From Boswellia sacra (taxonomy: Eukaryota; Streptophyta; Magnoliopsida; Sapindales; Burseraceae): a stretch of 64,000 bases of DNA. Positions 1-10,494 of this stretch are shown one piece after another. A program made the position numbers and the translations under genes. The stretch lies in the NCBI GenBank assembly GCA_013180625.2, contig SNVD02001148.1:1-64000 (forward strand), given 5' to 3'. The notes beneath the pieces are model-generated. The model was not told the origin of the DNA, did not search any database, and worked only from the letters and a program-made list of their open reading frames with translations. Positions within the stretch are counted from its first letter, which is position 1, and each line of letters opens with the position of its first letter.

Positions 1-1938
1 AAAATAAAAACACACAACTAAAATAAACGCACACAAAATAAAATAAAAACAAACTATAAATGATAGCAAAAATCAAGAATAAAAATAAAAATGAAAATAT
101 GGCATAGATGGATAAACTTTGATCAATCACTATAAAGAAATGCAAAAAGAGGAATCTCTTCGAAAGTGATTTACCACGGTCAAAAATATGCCATTGAGGT
201 GGTACATTTCTTTTTCCTTTATTTGTGAGAATGAAAGAGATTACCACTATCTGAGTTTGTTTGTCCTTAAAGCATGCATTATTGAGTGTGGATGTTTGTT
301 CCTCCCTTTTTTCGAACCATGGCTCCCAACTCTTAATCTCTTTCACCTGTATAAAATCAAGTAATGAGAATTCTTTAGAAGCAATGGGCACTAGTTGCAT
401 ACTTGGTTCAAATGAAATGGTTAACCCAATTTCTGAAGGACTTGAAAAATTCTCATTTTGAATATTGTCTTCCACGTTAGTTTTTGTCCTATTAGATTCC
501 TCATTTTCATCATGCTCGAAAAATTCATTAATATCAAAATTTTGGTTAAAGTCCTTTGCATGATGCATAAGTGAGGATTCGGTCTTTTCTTTATTAGGTG
601 TAAGTTGATTAACCTCTTCCTTACCCTTTAGGATTGATTCATCATCTTTCTCATAAGGGTTAGGAATATGTTCTTGATCAACCTTACCATCATGAAGAGC
701 ACTTACCGAATCTTCGAGAAGAGCACTTACCAAATCTTCATCTAGATGTTGGCTACTTGGATTACTCACATGTAGATTGATGAGGTTTGGCTTGAGTTGA
801 GATGGAAACACACCTTTCTCATGAGTAGTAAATGCAATTGCAAGTATTTCAAGAGCATCATTCAAGTTTGCCATAATTTGAGCAACTTGACTATTAAAAT
901 CTTCTTGCTTTGCAATGAATGAATTCAATGTTTCTTCGAGATCCTCATAACATGCATGATCATGAGATTTTTGAAAATTTTGAAATGACTGAAAGGGAGG
1001 TTGATAAGATTGTGCATGATTATCATTCCTCCAATCAAAATTCAAGTGATTTTTCCATCCAAAATTTTGTGAGTAAAGATTAGGATTTGACCTTTGAAAA
1101 GTATTGAAAGCATTGGTTTGTTCATGGAGACTTTTCCTAAAGATAGGCATAATTGGGCAATCATTCGTAGGATGATCACTAGAATTACAAGTGTGACAGA
1201 CAATTTCTTGCATAGACCACATTTCTAAATCTCGACTTTTCTAGCTAGGGATGCAAATTTAGCATGATGATCATGATTCTCCTTAATGTTATAAATGCCT
1301 CTACTAGATGTTCTTGGTACCTCATAGGTGCCAACATTGTTCCAATTTTGAGCATTTTTCGCTAGTAAGTCTAGGTAATCCATAGCTTCATCAGGGTTTT
1401 TGTTTTCAAATTGTCCATTACACATTAAATCTACCATGTGCCTAGCTTGATGTGTTAGACCTTCATAGAATATTAAAACTAGTCTCCATGTTTCCAAACC
1501 ATGGTGAGGACAAGTATTGAGCAATGCTTTATACCTATCCCAACATTGGTAAAAGGTCTCTCTTTGTTTTTGAGTGAAATTGATGATTTGCCCTTTGAGA
1601 GAATTTGTTCTATAGGGAGGAAAGAATTTTTTCAAAAATTGTTGTTGCATTTCATCCCACGAACTAATGGATCTTGACCTAAGATTTTGTAGCCATGTTT
1701 TAGCTTTATCTTTTAAAGAAAAAGGAAAAAGCTTTAATCTAAAGATGTTTATGCTGCAATTTAGGTCACAATAGATATTGCAAAAATCTTTAAATTCTCT
1801 CAAATGCAAAAATGGGTTTTCAACATCTAGGCCATGAAAGTGGGGTAAGAATTGAATGAAATCCGATTCATGGTTGAAATATTTTACATCATGAGGAAAG
1901 ACTATGCATGATTGTGCATGAGTTCTTATGTAATCCAT
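1..1938 (-). CDS. gag-like protein of Athila-like element 1 (frameshifted, open at window edge)
   Basis: Structural gag protein expected to package element RNA in cytoplasmic particles. The first part (1938-1225) carries the retrotransposon gag core, with the blocks CSINIFRLKLFPFSLKDKA and CWDRYKALLNTCPHHG. A one-base deletion near 1230, relative to 10495-11928, ends this frame. The next frame stays open from 1224 to base 1, about 408 codons without a stop, and starts with a zinc knuckle of form C-x2-C-x4-H-x4-C (CHTCNSSDHPTNDC). It then has a long polar tail rich in Asn, Glu and Ser, followed by a strongly hydrophobic Phe/Leu/Ile-rich stretch over the last ~45 codons (bases 1-145). No protease motif is seen. 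The tail could be membrane-spanning or just T-rich DNA that happens to be open. Confidence 0.65.
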
Positions 1939-2154
1939 TAATGTCCTTGGTTGGGTATGAGCACGTTTTCCAAAGAAGATGAGTGGCTACAAACAATTCT
2001 ACCAACTAATGCAAAGAGAAAGAAAAGATGAGCACATGCAAGAAAAAAAAATAAAAAATAGAAATGGGGAGAGAAGAAACGAACGTATGCAAGAAAAATA
2101 AAAATAGAAATGGGAAAAGAAAATACTTACAATTTTGCACGCCAATTTTTACCT

Positions 2155-2178
2155 TCCCCGGCAACCGGGCGTCCCCCC
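2155..2178 (-). other. Damaged primer-binding site (tRNA-Asp type), element 1
   Basis: The block resembles the clean site at 12198-12215, which matches the 3' end of plant tRNA-Asp including CCA. Here extra C and G bases interrupt the match after the CCCCGGCAAC core. Its position against the LTR end at 2185 fits a minus-strand primer site. Confidence 0.6.
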
Positions 2179-2184
2179 AAAAAC

Positions 2185-3712
2185 TGGGACACATCCGAAA
2201 AAGGATTGTCTCCCAAGAATAGGGAGTGTCGAAGTCATAAAACCCTGGTGAGCCGAGGTCGATCCACGAGGAAGAGGATTTTAGCATTACAAATTATAAG
2301 ATAAGCAAATATGATATGAATAATTCAAGAAATAACAAGATAATATCAATAAATATGTAAGATGGTAGGTGGTATTATCGACCATTCAAATATAAAAAAA
2401 AAAGCAAGAGGAGGTAAAACCATCCATGGAAATAGGTGGTATAACCAACCATAGTAAATTAAAGAACAATTTCATAAGGTGGTAGAACCTACCATAGTAA
2501 TAAAATAAAAAGTTCATAAACAATAGAATAATTAAAATACAAGAGGAATTAACACAATAACAATGAAGGCTAAGGTTAGGGGATCCGCCCTTGATATTTC
2601 AAATAAGGATAATTAACCCATTTTAGTATATGAATTATATTTGTTTCATTACCAATATTTATACCACTTCTTGTAAATGGGTTCAAGCATCCAATGTGCC
2701 ATTCATCATATGTCTATAACAAATCAAGGTTCCTAACTAGATTCGTGTCGGTAAGGAAGAACCATACATCATCTAGAAAAGATCCAAGCAATTGATGTGC
2801 CAAGGATTATCGACAATGGATCAAGACCTCAACTTTACGAGTGGTGTCAAGATTGATTAAGAAATTAAATATAAATCATATTGAATAAACATTATAAGAT
2901 TAAGATTATTAAGCACATATTAAGGGTTAGAGAATCCTTATTCTCATATCAAGGGTTTCACCTTTCACCTTAGCAAAAGAGAAATTAGAAGAACATTATA
3001 ATAGAAAGAAAATAAAATGCAAGAAAAAGGAAATTCATTAATAACATAAACACACAAAACACAATACAAGATCCTAGCCAAAGCCAAATGTTCCAGCCAA
3101 GGCCAAGATGCCCTAATGGGTCACAAGGCACCTCTATTTATAGATACATCCAGGGGAAAACTTGTCAAATTTCAAGGGCATAATTGTCAAATATTAGTTG
3201 TAAATATCTTTGACAATTGGGATCATTAGGCACTGACTTTGACCATCAATTTTGACATCAAAATGTTGTGAATTTTAATCACATGTCTTCATGAAAGTTG
3301 TAGATATTTCTCTCAGCTTTCTAGAACATATTGATTTGCATAATTTGGATACGTATTTTGAGAGATACGGTCCAAATATTGAGGCCTGTTCAGACTGGGC
3401 CGAGACTGTAGATGGGTTCACTCAAGCCCAATTTTGATCCACTAAGAGCCCGAATTTGATGATACTTGTGAAATGCAATCTTGTAGATAATTGAATCAGC
3501 TTTCCAAAACATTAAGAATTGCACCATTCTGATCTATAAATAGAGAGGTATGCCCATTTTACCGAACCTGTAACAAAACCAAAATTAAGAGGAAGTTAAT
3601 TCCAAAGATGCAAAGACTACAAATATGCTTAAGTTGAGGAATTTAATGACACTATTAATGCAATATGAATGAACTAAACTCTTAGTAAACATGCATATTT
3701 AAGTGTTCATCA
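2185..3712 (-). repeat. Athila-like LTR 1, shared by elements 1 and 2
   Basis: This LTR matches 12222-13774 along its whole length. On the plus strand its right end is GTGTTCATCA; its left end corresponds to TGACACATCC but reads GGGACACATCC here. A primer site lies on the left and a polypurine tract (PPT) on the right, so one LTR serves as 5' LTR of the left internal region and 3' LTR of the right one. A TATA box (TATAAATAG, minus strand) is at 3134-3142. Confidence 0.85.
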
Positions 3713-3730
3713 CACCCCCCAACTAGCTTA
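3713..3730 (-). other. Polypurine tract of element 2
   Basis: Minus-strand AGTTGGGGGGTG abuts the LTR end at 3712, the position where plus-strand DNA synthesis is primed in LTR retrotransposons. Confidence 0.7.
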
Positions 3731-5069
3731 TTGCTAGTCCCTAGCAATTAAAGCGTTATTATTTTGAAGTGATTTATAGAATTTTACATCCAAGGTGGTC
3801 ATTATTGCACTCTCCTTGATTTTATCCAAATAAACAAACTCTCAACCAGTTATTATTATTATTTTTTTTTATGACTCATGTACCCTTCGGTCAAGATATC
3901 TATAAACCTTCTTTTTGTGCTTAGTCAACACATGACTATGGGGCTTATTAGAAAGAAGCCATATCGGTTCTAATATTTGTTAAGGCTAACAACCTTAGGT
4001 AAGGGGCATTTATTCATTATATATATATTTTTTTTCTGTTCTTTTTTTTTTTTCAAGGAATGCATCTTTAACCCATGTAGCGAGCCTTAGGCTAATGACT
4101 CCCAGACCAGTTGGCCTTAGGGCATTAGGTGTTAAGACACTCTTCGAGCTTAACGACTCGGGTTGCCGATGCTTTATTTTTGCTTAGAAACTTGTGGATA
4201 GTGCAATGTTCAATCCCATTAAGCTTTCTCCTTAATCCATGTGTAGCGAGCTTTGGGCAATAGCTCCCAAACCAGTTGGCCTTAGGGTATTAGGTGTTGA
4301 GGCACCCCTCGGGCTTAATTGCTCGAATTAAGGAAGCTACGAGACCAAACTTATCCACAATTGCTTTCTCTTTTTTTTTCTTTTTTTTTCACTTTTTTTT
4401 TCTTTTTTTTTTTTAAACTTTCCCTTTCCTTTGTGTTGTTATCCTAAACAAAACAAAAGAACTCAAATATTACAACATTTCATTTTGCCACCCACAATCA
4501 TGCATCAAGGTATGTGTATGTGTGTGAAGAAAGGTTCATGAATACTTGCTTAATGAGTACATAAGCACACAATTTTTTAAAATGATAAGGTTGTGAGAGT
4601 TCATAGATTTGAATAATTCAAAGTGAAATGAATAAGACCTCCTTGTTAAAAAATTCAAAAATCAGTCTAATATATCAAGTTAGCTGAAATGAGTTCATAA
4701 GATCAAAATAAAATGACAAATTGGTTAGAATGGGTTTCAAGAGTTCAAACTGGTCCTCCCTACTCTGCCATTCCTGACCCAGAATGCGTCTCAAGAGGAT
4801 TTGAATTTCTTACACCGCACTCTGAATTTAATTACTAACTCGCTTTTTTTTTTTTTTTGCAAGAAAATATAAAATTTCAAGACACACTTATGTCTACTAT
4901 CCTTCCCCCCCAACCAAATGAAACATTGTCCTCAATGTTTAAATGTAGAGAGATAAAGTATAGGAGACATTACCTGAAGCTTATTTTATTCAAGAGAGAT
5001 GACCTGAAAGACTCATAAAATAACATGCTAAAAATAAAATAAAATAAAATAAAGGACAAGAAGAAAAAA
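3731..5069. other. Non-coding 3' region of element 2
   Basis: No credible gene. The region holds several poly-T or T/C tracts (about 3860, 4030, 4370-4415, 4845) and a diverged duplication: the segment at 4075-4230 recurs at about 4240-4400, each copy containing CCAGTTGGCCTTAGGG. A hairpin and a second C-rich block lie at 4905-4940. Athila elements usually have a long untranslated segment before the 3' LTR. Confidence 0.6.
4921..4940 (-). other. Conserved 8-bp-stem hairpin next to a G-rich tract
   Basis: AAACATTG and CAATGTTT form a perfect stem around a four-base loop (AGGA on the minus strand), followed in element direction by a run of Gs (4905-4914 on the plus strand is C-rich). Equivalent hairpins with changed but still paired outer bases are at 46432-46451 and 56345-56364. 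Confidence 0.5.
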
Positions 5070-5720
5070 TTACAAACGGAGATTCAAATCCAATTTGCAC
5101 TTTTTGTTTTGCCTTCCTGCCCAATTAATTTGAGTACTAGCTGGGTTAGGTTCATACTCAACTTTTTGTAATTTGTCAAGTAGCTCACCAGCAGAAGTGG
5201 CAGAAATAAGGATCTTTCTCGCTGAATGAGGGATAAAATTCTGTTCCACAGCTGTATCAACAAAACTTATCAAAGGATCAAAGAAATTTTTGACATTCAA
5301 CAAACCTATGGGTTTTTGATGGAGATTCAGTTGGGCCCAAGAAGCAATTTGAAAAATTTCTTCAAGAGTGCCAAAGCCACCTGGTAAAGCAATAAAGGCA
5401 TCTGAATTGATGAGCATATGTGCCATGCGTTCATCCATAGAGGAGACCTGTAACTCCTTCCCAACCGTTTTTCCAACAATACTTTCTACAGCCAAAGCTT
5501 TAGGAATAACTCCTAAAACCTGAGTACCTCCTACATGTGCAGCTGTTGACACACAACCCATTAACCCGAGGCTACCTCCCCCATAAACCACATGAATCTT
5601 TCTTTCATCCAGTAGCCTACCAAGATAATTCGCTACTTCTACGAACTCTTCACTTTTACCTGGTCGAGATCCACAGAATACACATATCCTTTGGATTCGA
5701 CGTTTTGAAGTTCCCTCCAT
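5070..5720 (-). CDS. LOG-like cytokinin riboside 5'-monophosphate phosphoribohydrolase carried by a retrotransposon
   Basis: LOG enzymes release active cytokinin base from cytokinin ribotides in the cytosol. This 216-residue ORF is of full family length and uninterrupted. It starts at the ATG giving MEGTSKRR. CVFCGSRPGK (near residues 13-22), YGGGSLGLMG (near 46) and PGGFGTLEE (near 112-120) match the nucleotide-binding and catalytic motifs. In the usual MxxRKxEM block the Arg is kept but the Lys is Met (SMDERMAHM). The C-terminus is basic (NKKCKLDLNLRL). Plant LOG genes normally have several introns; this has none, so it was probably captured from an RNA copy. It lies between integrase plus a Cys-rich ORF and the 3' LTR, on the element's coding strand, with a TATA-like box 50 bp upstream. 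Activity is not established. Confidence 0.85.
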   Translation of the reverse strand: MEGTSKRRIQRICVFCGSRPGKSEEFVEVANYLGRLLDERKIHVVYGGGSLGLMGCVSTAAHVGGTQVLGVIPKALAVESIVGKTVGKELQVSSMDERMAHMLINSDAFIALPGGFGTLEEIFQIASWAQLNLHQKPIGLLNVKNFFDPLISFVDTAVEQNFIPHSARKILISATSAGELLDKLQKVEYEPNPASTQINWAGRQNKKCKLDLNLRL

Positions 5721-5768
5721 GTCTATGTAACTCTCTAACTATGTGTGAAGAAGAGAACAAGACATGTG

Positions 5769-5778
5769 ATATTTATGG
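5769..5778 (-). promoter_or_regulatory. TATA-like box upstream of the LOG-like ORF
   Basis: Minus-strand CCATAAATAT lies about 50 bp upstream of the LOG ATG. The LOG-like ORF of the derivative at 54189-63546 has TATA at a similar distance (55 bp). This suggests, without proof, a separate transcript for LOG. Confidence 0.35.
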
Positions 5779-6034
5779 AGTGCCAAAAGGTATGCTAATG
5801 ATGATATCTATCTAGGTAGCTCGATTGTTTGTTGAAAAGTTGACAATAATGCACAAAAATTCAAAAGATGATGAAATAAGACACCATAAGTCAAACAAAA
5901 GATACAAATTCAAAAATGACAGCTATGAGGTATTAAAATTCAAAAATGATGGCACGCATGCATATGTACAGGTAGTTGTGACTGTGGCTTACATCTTCCT
6001 CTGGTTTTACGTCCAGAAACGGCTTAAACACCTT
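5779..6034. other. Spacer between the Cys-rich ORF and the LOG-like ORF
   Basis: No gene seen. The 67-bp G-box repeats found at this point in the two Athila derivatives are absent here. Confidence 0.5.
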
Positions 6035-6583
6035 CTATGAGTTGGGGATATGCTGCCCATCCAGTTTTCTTATAAACTGGCAAACAGGGTCGTTTTGAGT
6101 CAGATTCCCAAGACTATAGCGTTCCTGCTCATCTCGGAATTGTGTTCACAAATTAAAAATTTCACGCTGCACAAGTCCACAAGAATGCGTCTCAAGAGTC
6201 GTTCGGATATCATCCAAAGACTCCTTACTCAGTCCATTCTTGATGAACTGTAGTTTATCCTCTCGATTGTTAGACAAATATCCCAAGGAGTGGCAATGCT
6301 GGTTACAAGTCCATCTTGCACATCTTGGACAAACTTGTAACCTTTTCGCTCTTCGCTTTTTGGCATAAGAGCTTTTTCCCAAACCTGGCATATGGGAAAC
6401 AAGATTATCTGAAAACTCCCAAGAGAATCGAACCTTGGCTTCAATTAACCATCTTAAATCAGCAGGAATACCCTTACGCATCAACAACCTTAGTCTTTCT
6501 GCGCGAGCTTTATAAATTTTAAGCAAATCATTTTGAGGAAGAGAGGGAAAATGTTTGTGCAATTTTGAGAGAATGGTATCCAT
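6035..6583 (-). CDS. Basic Cys-rich protein resembling viral nucleic-acid-binding proteins (internal stop)
   Basis: The frame runs 182 residues from MDTILSKL to a stop at 6035-6037, broken by TGA at 6146-6148 where the copy at 58773-59354 has TGG. The N-terminal half is helical and hydrophobic (PADLRWLIEAKV). It is followed by GKSSYAKKRRAKRL, a strongly basic patch, then CPRCARWTCNQHC, a C-x2-C-x4-C-x3-C cluster likely to bind zinc, then REDKLQFIKNGL. Small proteins with an Arg/Lys patch directly before a Cys cluster are known in Betaflexiviridae (carla- and vitivirus types), where they bind RNA and some suppress silencing. The similarity is by motif only; a plant or retroelement origin is possible. 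Confidence 0.55.
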
Positions 6584-6839
6584 GTGAAGAAATGAGAGAG
6601 AAGAAAAGAAAATGGATGCAAGGTGAGCAACAGTTTTTAAGGAACTGAAAAACCGACTTTAAATGTCACGGAGTACCGTATCCGCCACTTGACCGGGAAA
6701 AATCAATCTTTAAAAAGGATCGATTAAAGCAATGGACTCTTCATTTTGGTCAAAATTTTCAAAGAATGGTTTTTAAAAACGTTGGTCCATTAACTTTAAA
6801 CACATTACCATTCTTTGGGTTCTCAATTTCAACTACTCC
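6584..6839. other. Gap between integrase end and the Cys-rich ORF
   Basis: The part near 6780-6840 continues the integrase C-terminal tail in broken frame (minus-strand [10 protein letters not shown]). The remainder shows no feature I recognise. Confidence 0.45.
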
Positions 6840-7860
6840 ATGAGGAAAAACATTTTTAACAATGAAAGGCCCAGTCTAACGAGACCAAAGTTTATCAAGA
6901 AACAAGTGCAATCTTGAATCATACAAAAGAACTTTTTGTGAAGGTTCAAAAGATTTTCTAACAATGAATTTGTCATGAAAAACCTTCATTTTTTCTTTGT
7001 AGATTTTAGAATTTTCATAAGCCTCATTCCTGATTTCTTCAAGTTCACTCAGTTGGAGTTTACGTAACTTGCAAGCATTATTCAAATTTGTGTTGAATGT
7101 TTTAATGGCCCAATAAGCTTTATGCTCAATTTTCACAGGCAAGTGACAAGGTTTTCCATAAACTAATCTATAAGGAGACATTCCCAATGATGTTTTGAAA
7201 GCAGTTCGGTAATCCCAAAGTGCATCATTAAGTCTTAAAGACCAATCTTTACGATTTGGGTTAACCGTTTTTTCTAAGATCTGTTTTATCTTCCTATTAG
7301 CTAATTCAACTTGTCCACTTGTTTGTGGTGATAAGGTGTAGAAATTTTATGGGTTATTTCATATTTCTTCATTAAAGTTTCAAATGGTTTGTTACAAAAA
7401 TGTGTACCCCCATCACTAATAATGGCTCGAGGAATTCCAAATCTACTCAAGATATTCTCTTCAAGAATTTGACAACTGTTTTGTGGTCATTGTTTCGACA
7501 TGGAATTGCCTCGACCCATTTTGAAACATAGTCTACTGCAACAAGGATGTACACAAAACTAAATGACGGTGGAAAGGGTCCCATAAAATCAATACCCCAA
7601 CAGTCAAAGATTTCAACGATAAGAATGGGATTCAACGGCATCATGTTTCTTTTTGAAATAGATCCCAATGTTTGACAATTTTCACACGTTTTGCAAAATG
7701 CATGTGCATCTTTAAATAAGGTGGGCCAATAAAATCCACATTGTAAGGTCTTAGCAGCTGTTTTTTCTAGATGAAAAATGTCCTCCACATGCTTCAGAAT
7801 GACAAAAGTTAATGACACTACTTACCTCATTGTCGGGTATGCATCTTCACATTATTTGAT
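6840..7860 (-). pseudogene. Integrase domain of element 2 pol (frameshifts and stops)
   Basis: Integrase joins element DNA to the chromosome. Visible parts in order: a zinc-binding segment ending CKTCENC (near 7690), the core with GIDFMGPFP and DYVSKWVEA (7500-7600), the second Asp block (ISDGGTHF, near 7410), then [19 protein letters not shown] (7130-7200) and the C-terminal [12 protein letters not shown]. Frames change near 7450 and 7330. A TAG replaces an expected TGG near 6879 in LWSR-GPF. The core is not functional as read. Confidence 0.8.
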
Positions 7861-7914
7861 CTGGACAATATTTGAACAGATATGGGTCATCCCAGTAAAA
7901 ATTTTTCACCTTGG

Positions 7915-9600
7915 TTAAAAATTTTCTTTTGTCTTGAGCATTCCATGAGGTGGCATTTTCCCTGTCGCAAGAAAATTTACAATGTTAGCAAACCAAGGTA
8001 CAGTAGCAACAGAAAATAAAAATTCATCAGGAAAAGAATCATTGATAGGTGAAGTTTCAATTAATGTCTCTGTCGTTAGTCTTGAAAGATGATCAGCAAC
8101 GACATTTTCGGCTCCTTTCTTATCCTTTATTGTGATGTTGAATTCTTGAAGCAATAAGATCCACCGTATCAATCTAGGTTTTGCATCCTGTTTAGTCATT
8201 AAATATCTCACAGCTGCATGGTCAGTGTAAACAACTTGTTGGAGAGCCACTTAATAGATTCAAAATTTCCAATGCAAATACTACTGCAAGTAGTTCTTTT
8301 TCAGTTGTTGTGTAATTCATTTGTGCATCATTTAAAGTCCTACTTGCATAGTATATCACATAAGGCGTACCTTCTTTTCTTTGTCCTAAGACAGCACCAA
8401 CTGCATAGTCGCTTGCATCACACATCAATTCAAAAGGCAAGGACCAATCAGGAGATTGCATAATTGGAGCAGTAGTTAAAAGCCCAATTAATGTATCAAA
8501 GGCATTTTGACATTCTTGAGTCCATTCAAAGGAAGCATCTTTTATTAAGAGGTTGCAAAGAGGTTTAGATATAGCACTGAAATTTCTTATGAACCTCCTA
8601 TAAAATCCAGCATGCCCTAAGAATGAACGAACCTCTTTAACTGTTTTTGGTGGAGGCAAATGGAAAATTAATTCCACTTTTGCTTTATCCACTTCAATTC
8701 CTTTAGAAGACACCACATGACCTAAAACAATTCCTGAAGTGACCATATAATGACATTTTTCCCAATTCAAAATAAGACCTTTTTCTACATACCTTTTTAG
8801 GACTTTTTCTAAGTTTTCAAGACAATTATCAAAAGAGTTTCCAAAGACAGTTAAATCATCCATGAAAACTTCTAAACAATGCTCAACTATGTCACTGAAA
8901 ATGCTTAAAATGCATCTTTGAAAAGTGGCTGGGGCATTACAAAGTCCAAAAGGCATTCTCCTAAATGCAAAAGTGCCAAAGGGGCACGTAAACGTGGTCT
9001 TTTCTTGGTCTTCAAGTGCAATGGGGATTTGATAGTAGCCTGAGTATCCATCAATAAAGCAGTAGTAGGGGTTTCCTGCTACTCTTTCAAGAATTTGGTC
9101 AAGAAATGGTAAGGGAAAATGGTCTTTTCTAGTGACAGCATTTAATTTTCTATAATCAATGCACATCCTCCAACTAGATGAGACACGAGTTGGCAATAAT
9201 TCACCCTTTTCATTTTTAACTACTGTAATGCCAGATTTCTTAGGTACTACTTGTATAGGGCTTACCCACTTACTATCAGAAATAGGATAGATAATTCCCA
9301 CATCAAGTAGTTTGAGAACTTCAGCCCTAATGACCTCTTTCATGTGTGGATTTAATCTCCTTTGAGTTTGTTGAGATGTTTTGGCATTTTCCTCTAAATG
9401 TATTCTATGTGTGCAAATTAAAGGGTTAATGCCTTTTATATATTTTAAAGTCAACCCAATTGCATTTTTATGCCTTTTTTAAGCACTCACAATCTATCAA
9501 CTTACCTTGTTGCTCGCATGTGAGGAATGAAGAAATTACCATTGGATATGTCTGATTCTCCCCAAGATATGCATATTTCAGTCCTTCAGGTAAGGGCTTC
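7915..9600 (-). pseudogene. Reverse transcriptase and RNase H of element 2 pol (degraded)
   Basis: The main frame (9454-8222, 410 codons) contains most of RT: IDYRKLNAVTRKDHFPLPF, CFIDGYSGYYQIPIA, FRRMPFGLCNAPATFQR and the catalytic FMDD box (the YxDD equivalent), then the connection (LGHAGFYRRFI) and RNase H start (LMCDASDYAVGAVLGQ). A frameshift near 8240 leads into the rest of RNase H (TDHAAVRYLM through VADHLSRL). Breaks upstream near 9475 separate it from protease. The motif set is of Athila type. Confidence 0.88.
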
Positions 9601-9637
9601 AATTCTAACTTGGGAGCTTCATCTTCCTTGCTTTCAT

Positions 9638-10423
9638 TCATTTCCCCAATTCTTCAAATCTTGATTTTGAGCCTTTTTCCATCACCTGTGCACAATCCAA
9701 TAAAGAGCATATATCAGAAAGATCAGACTCTAGTTCCATGCTTGATTCTAATGAATTCACTATATAAGTTTCCAAAGGGTCAGAAGAACTCCCTTTTTGG
9801 ATGTGATCTTCCACAATAGATTCAATTACATTAGCCTCATCAATTTCATCTTCTTCTTCATTTGGTTGTTTGCACATATTGAAAACATTAAGTTCCAATG
9901 TCATGTTCCCAAATGATAGCTTCCGGACTCCATTCCTGCAATTAATCAAAGCATTAGAGGTAGCTAGAAATGGGCGCCCTAAAATAACAGGAATTGAATT
10001 GCTTACTTCCACTGGTTGTGTGTCCAAGACGATAAAATCCACTGGGTAAATGAATTTATCGACTTGAACTAACACATCTTCTACTATTCCTCTTGGTGCT
10101 TTAATTGATCTATCAGCAAGCAAAAGAGTGACAGAAGTTGGTTTTAACTCACCTAGATTGAGTTTTTGAAAAAATGAGTATGGAAGCAAATTCACACTAG
10201 CACCAAGATCAAGTAAAGCTTGTTCAATTTTATGGTCTCCAATAACACATGAAATTGTAGGACAACTTGGATCCTTATATTTCACTGTATTATTATTTTG
10301 AAGAATAGCACTTACTTGCTCGGCTAGAAAGGCCTTCTTTTTCACATTTAGTTTTATTTTCACAGTGCACAAGTCTTTCAAAAACTTTGCATAAGAAGGT
10401 ACCTGTTTGATCACATCAAGCAA
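9638..10423 (-). CDS. Aspartic protease region of element 2 polyprotein
   Basis: 261-residue open frame with the retropepsin active-site box DLGASVNLLPYS (near residues 73-84) and the later hydrophobic ILGRPFLATS. It processes the polyprotein in active elements. It is separated from gag by a frameshift and an in-frame TAG near 10443, where the sister copy near 19701 reads CTG, so gag and protease were once one frame. An acidic tail (NEEEDEIDEAN) leads to RT. Confidence 0.8.
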   Translation of the reverse strand: MLDVIKQVPSYAKFLKDLCTVKIKLNVKKKAFLAEQVSAILQNNNTVKYKDPSCPTISCVIGDHKIEQALLDLGASVNLLPYSFFQKLNLGELKPTSVTLLLADRSIKAPRGIVEDVLVQVDKFIYPVDFIVLDTQPVEVSNSIPVILGRPFLATSNALINCRNGVRKLSFGNMTLELNVFNMCKQPNEEEDEIDEANVIESIVEDHIQKGSSSDPLETYIVNSLESSMELESDLSDICSLLDCAQVMEKGSKSRFEELGK

Positions 10424-10494
10424 GGGAATGTTGACCTTTACCTATTTGAAAATTTCAAAGATTTCAGAATTGTGAGTTGGCTTCTTTGGTGTAG

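Larger units (their letters stand above)
1..2184 (-). mobile_element. Athila-like Ty3/Gypsy element 1, internal region (5' part, truncated by window edge)
   Basis: This is the internal region of a minus-strand LTR retrotransposon whose 5' LTR is 2185-3712. It begins with a damaged tRNA-Asp primer site next to the LTR, then a short leader, then gag running to the window edge. The gag resembles that of the neighbouring element (10495-11928) but no protease or RT follows in the visible 1.2 kb. It may be a gag-only, non-autonomous relative, or pol may lie beyond the edge. Confidence 0.75.
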
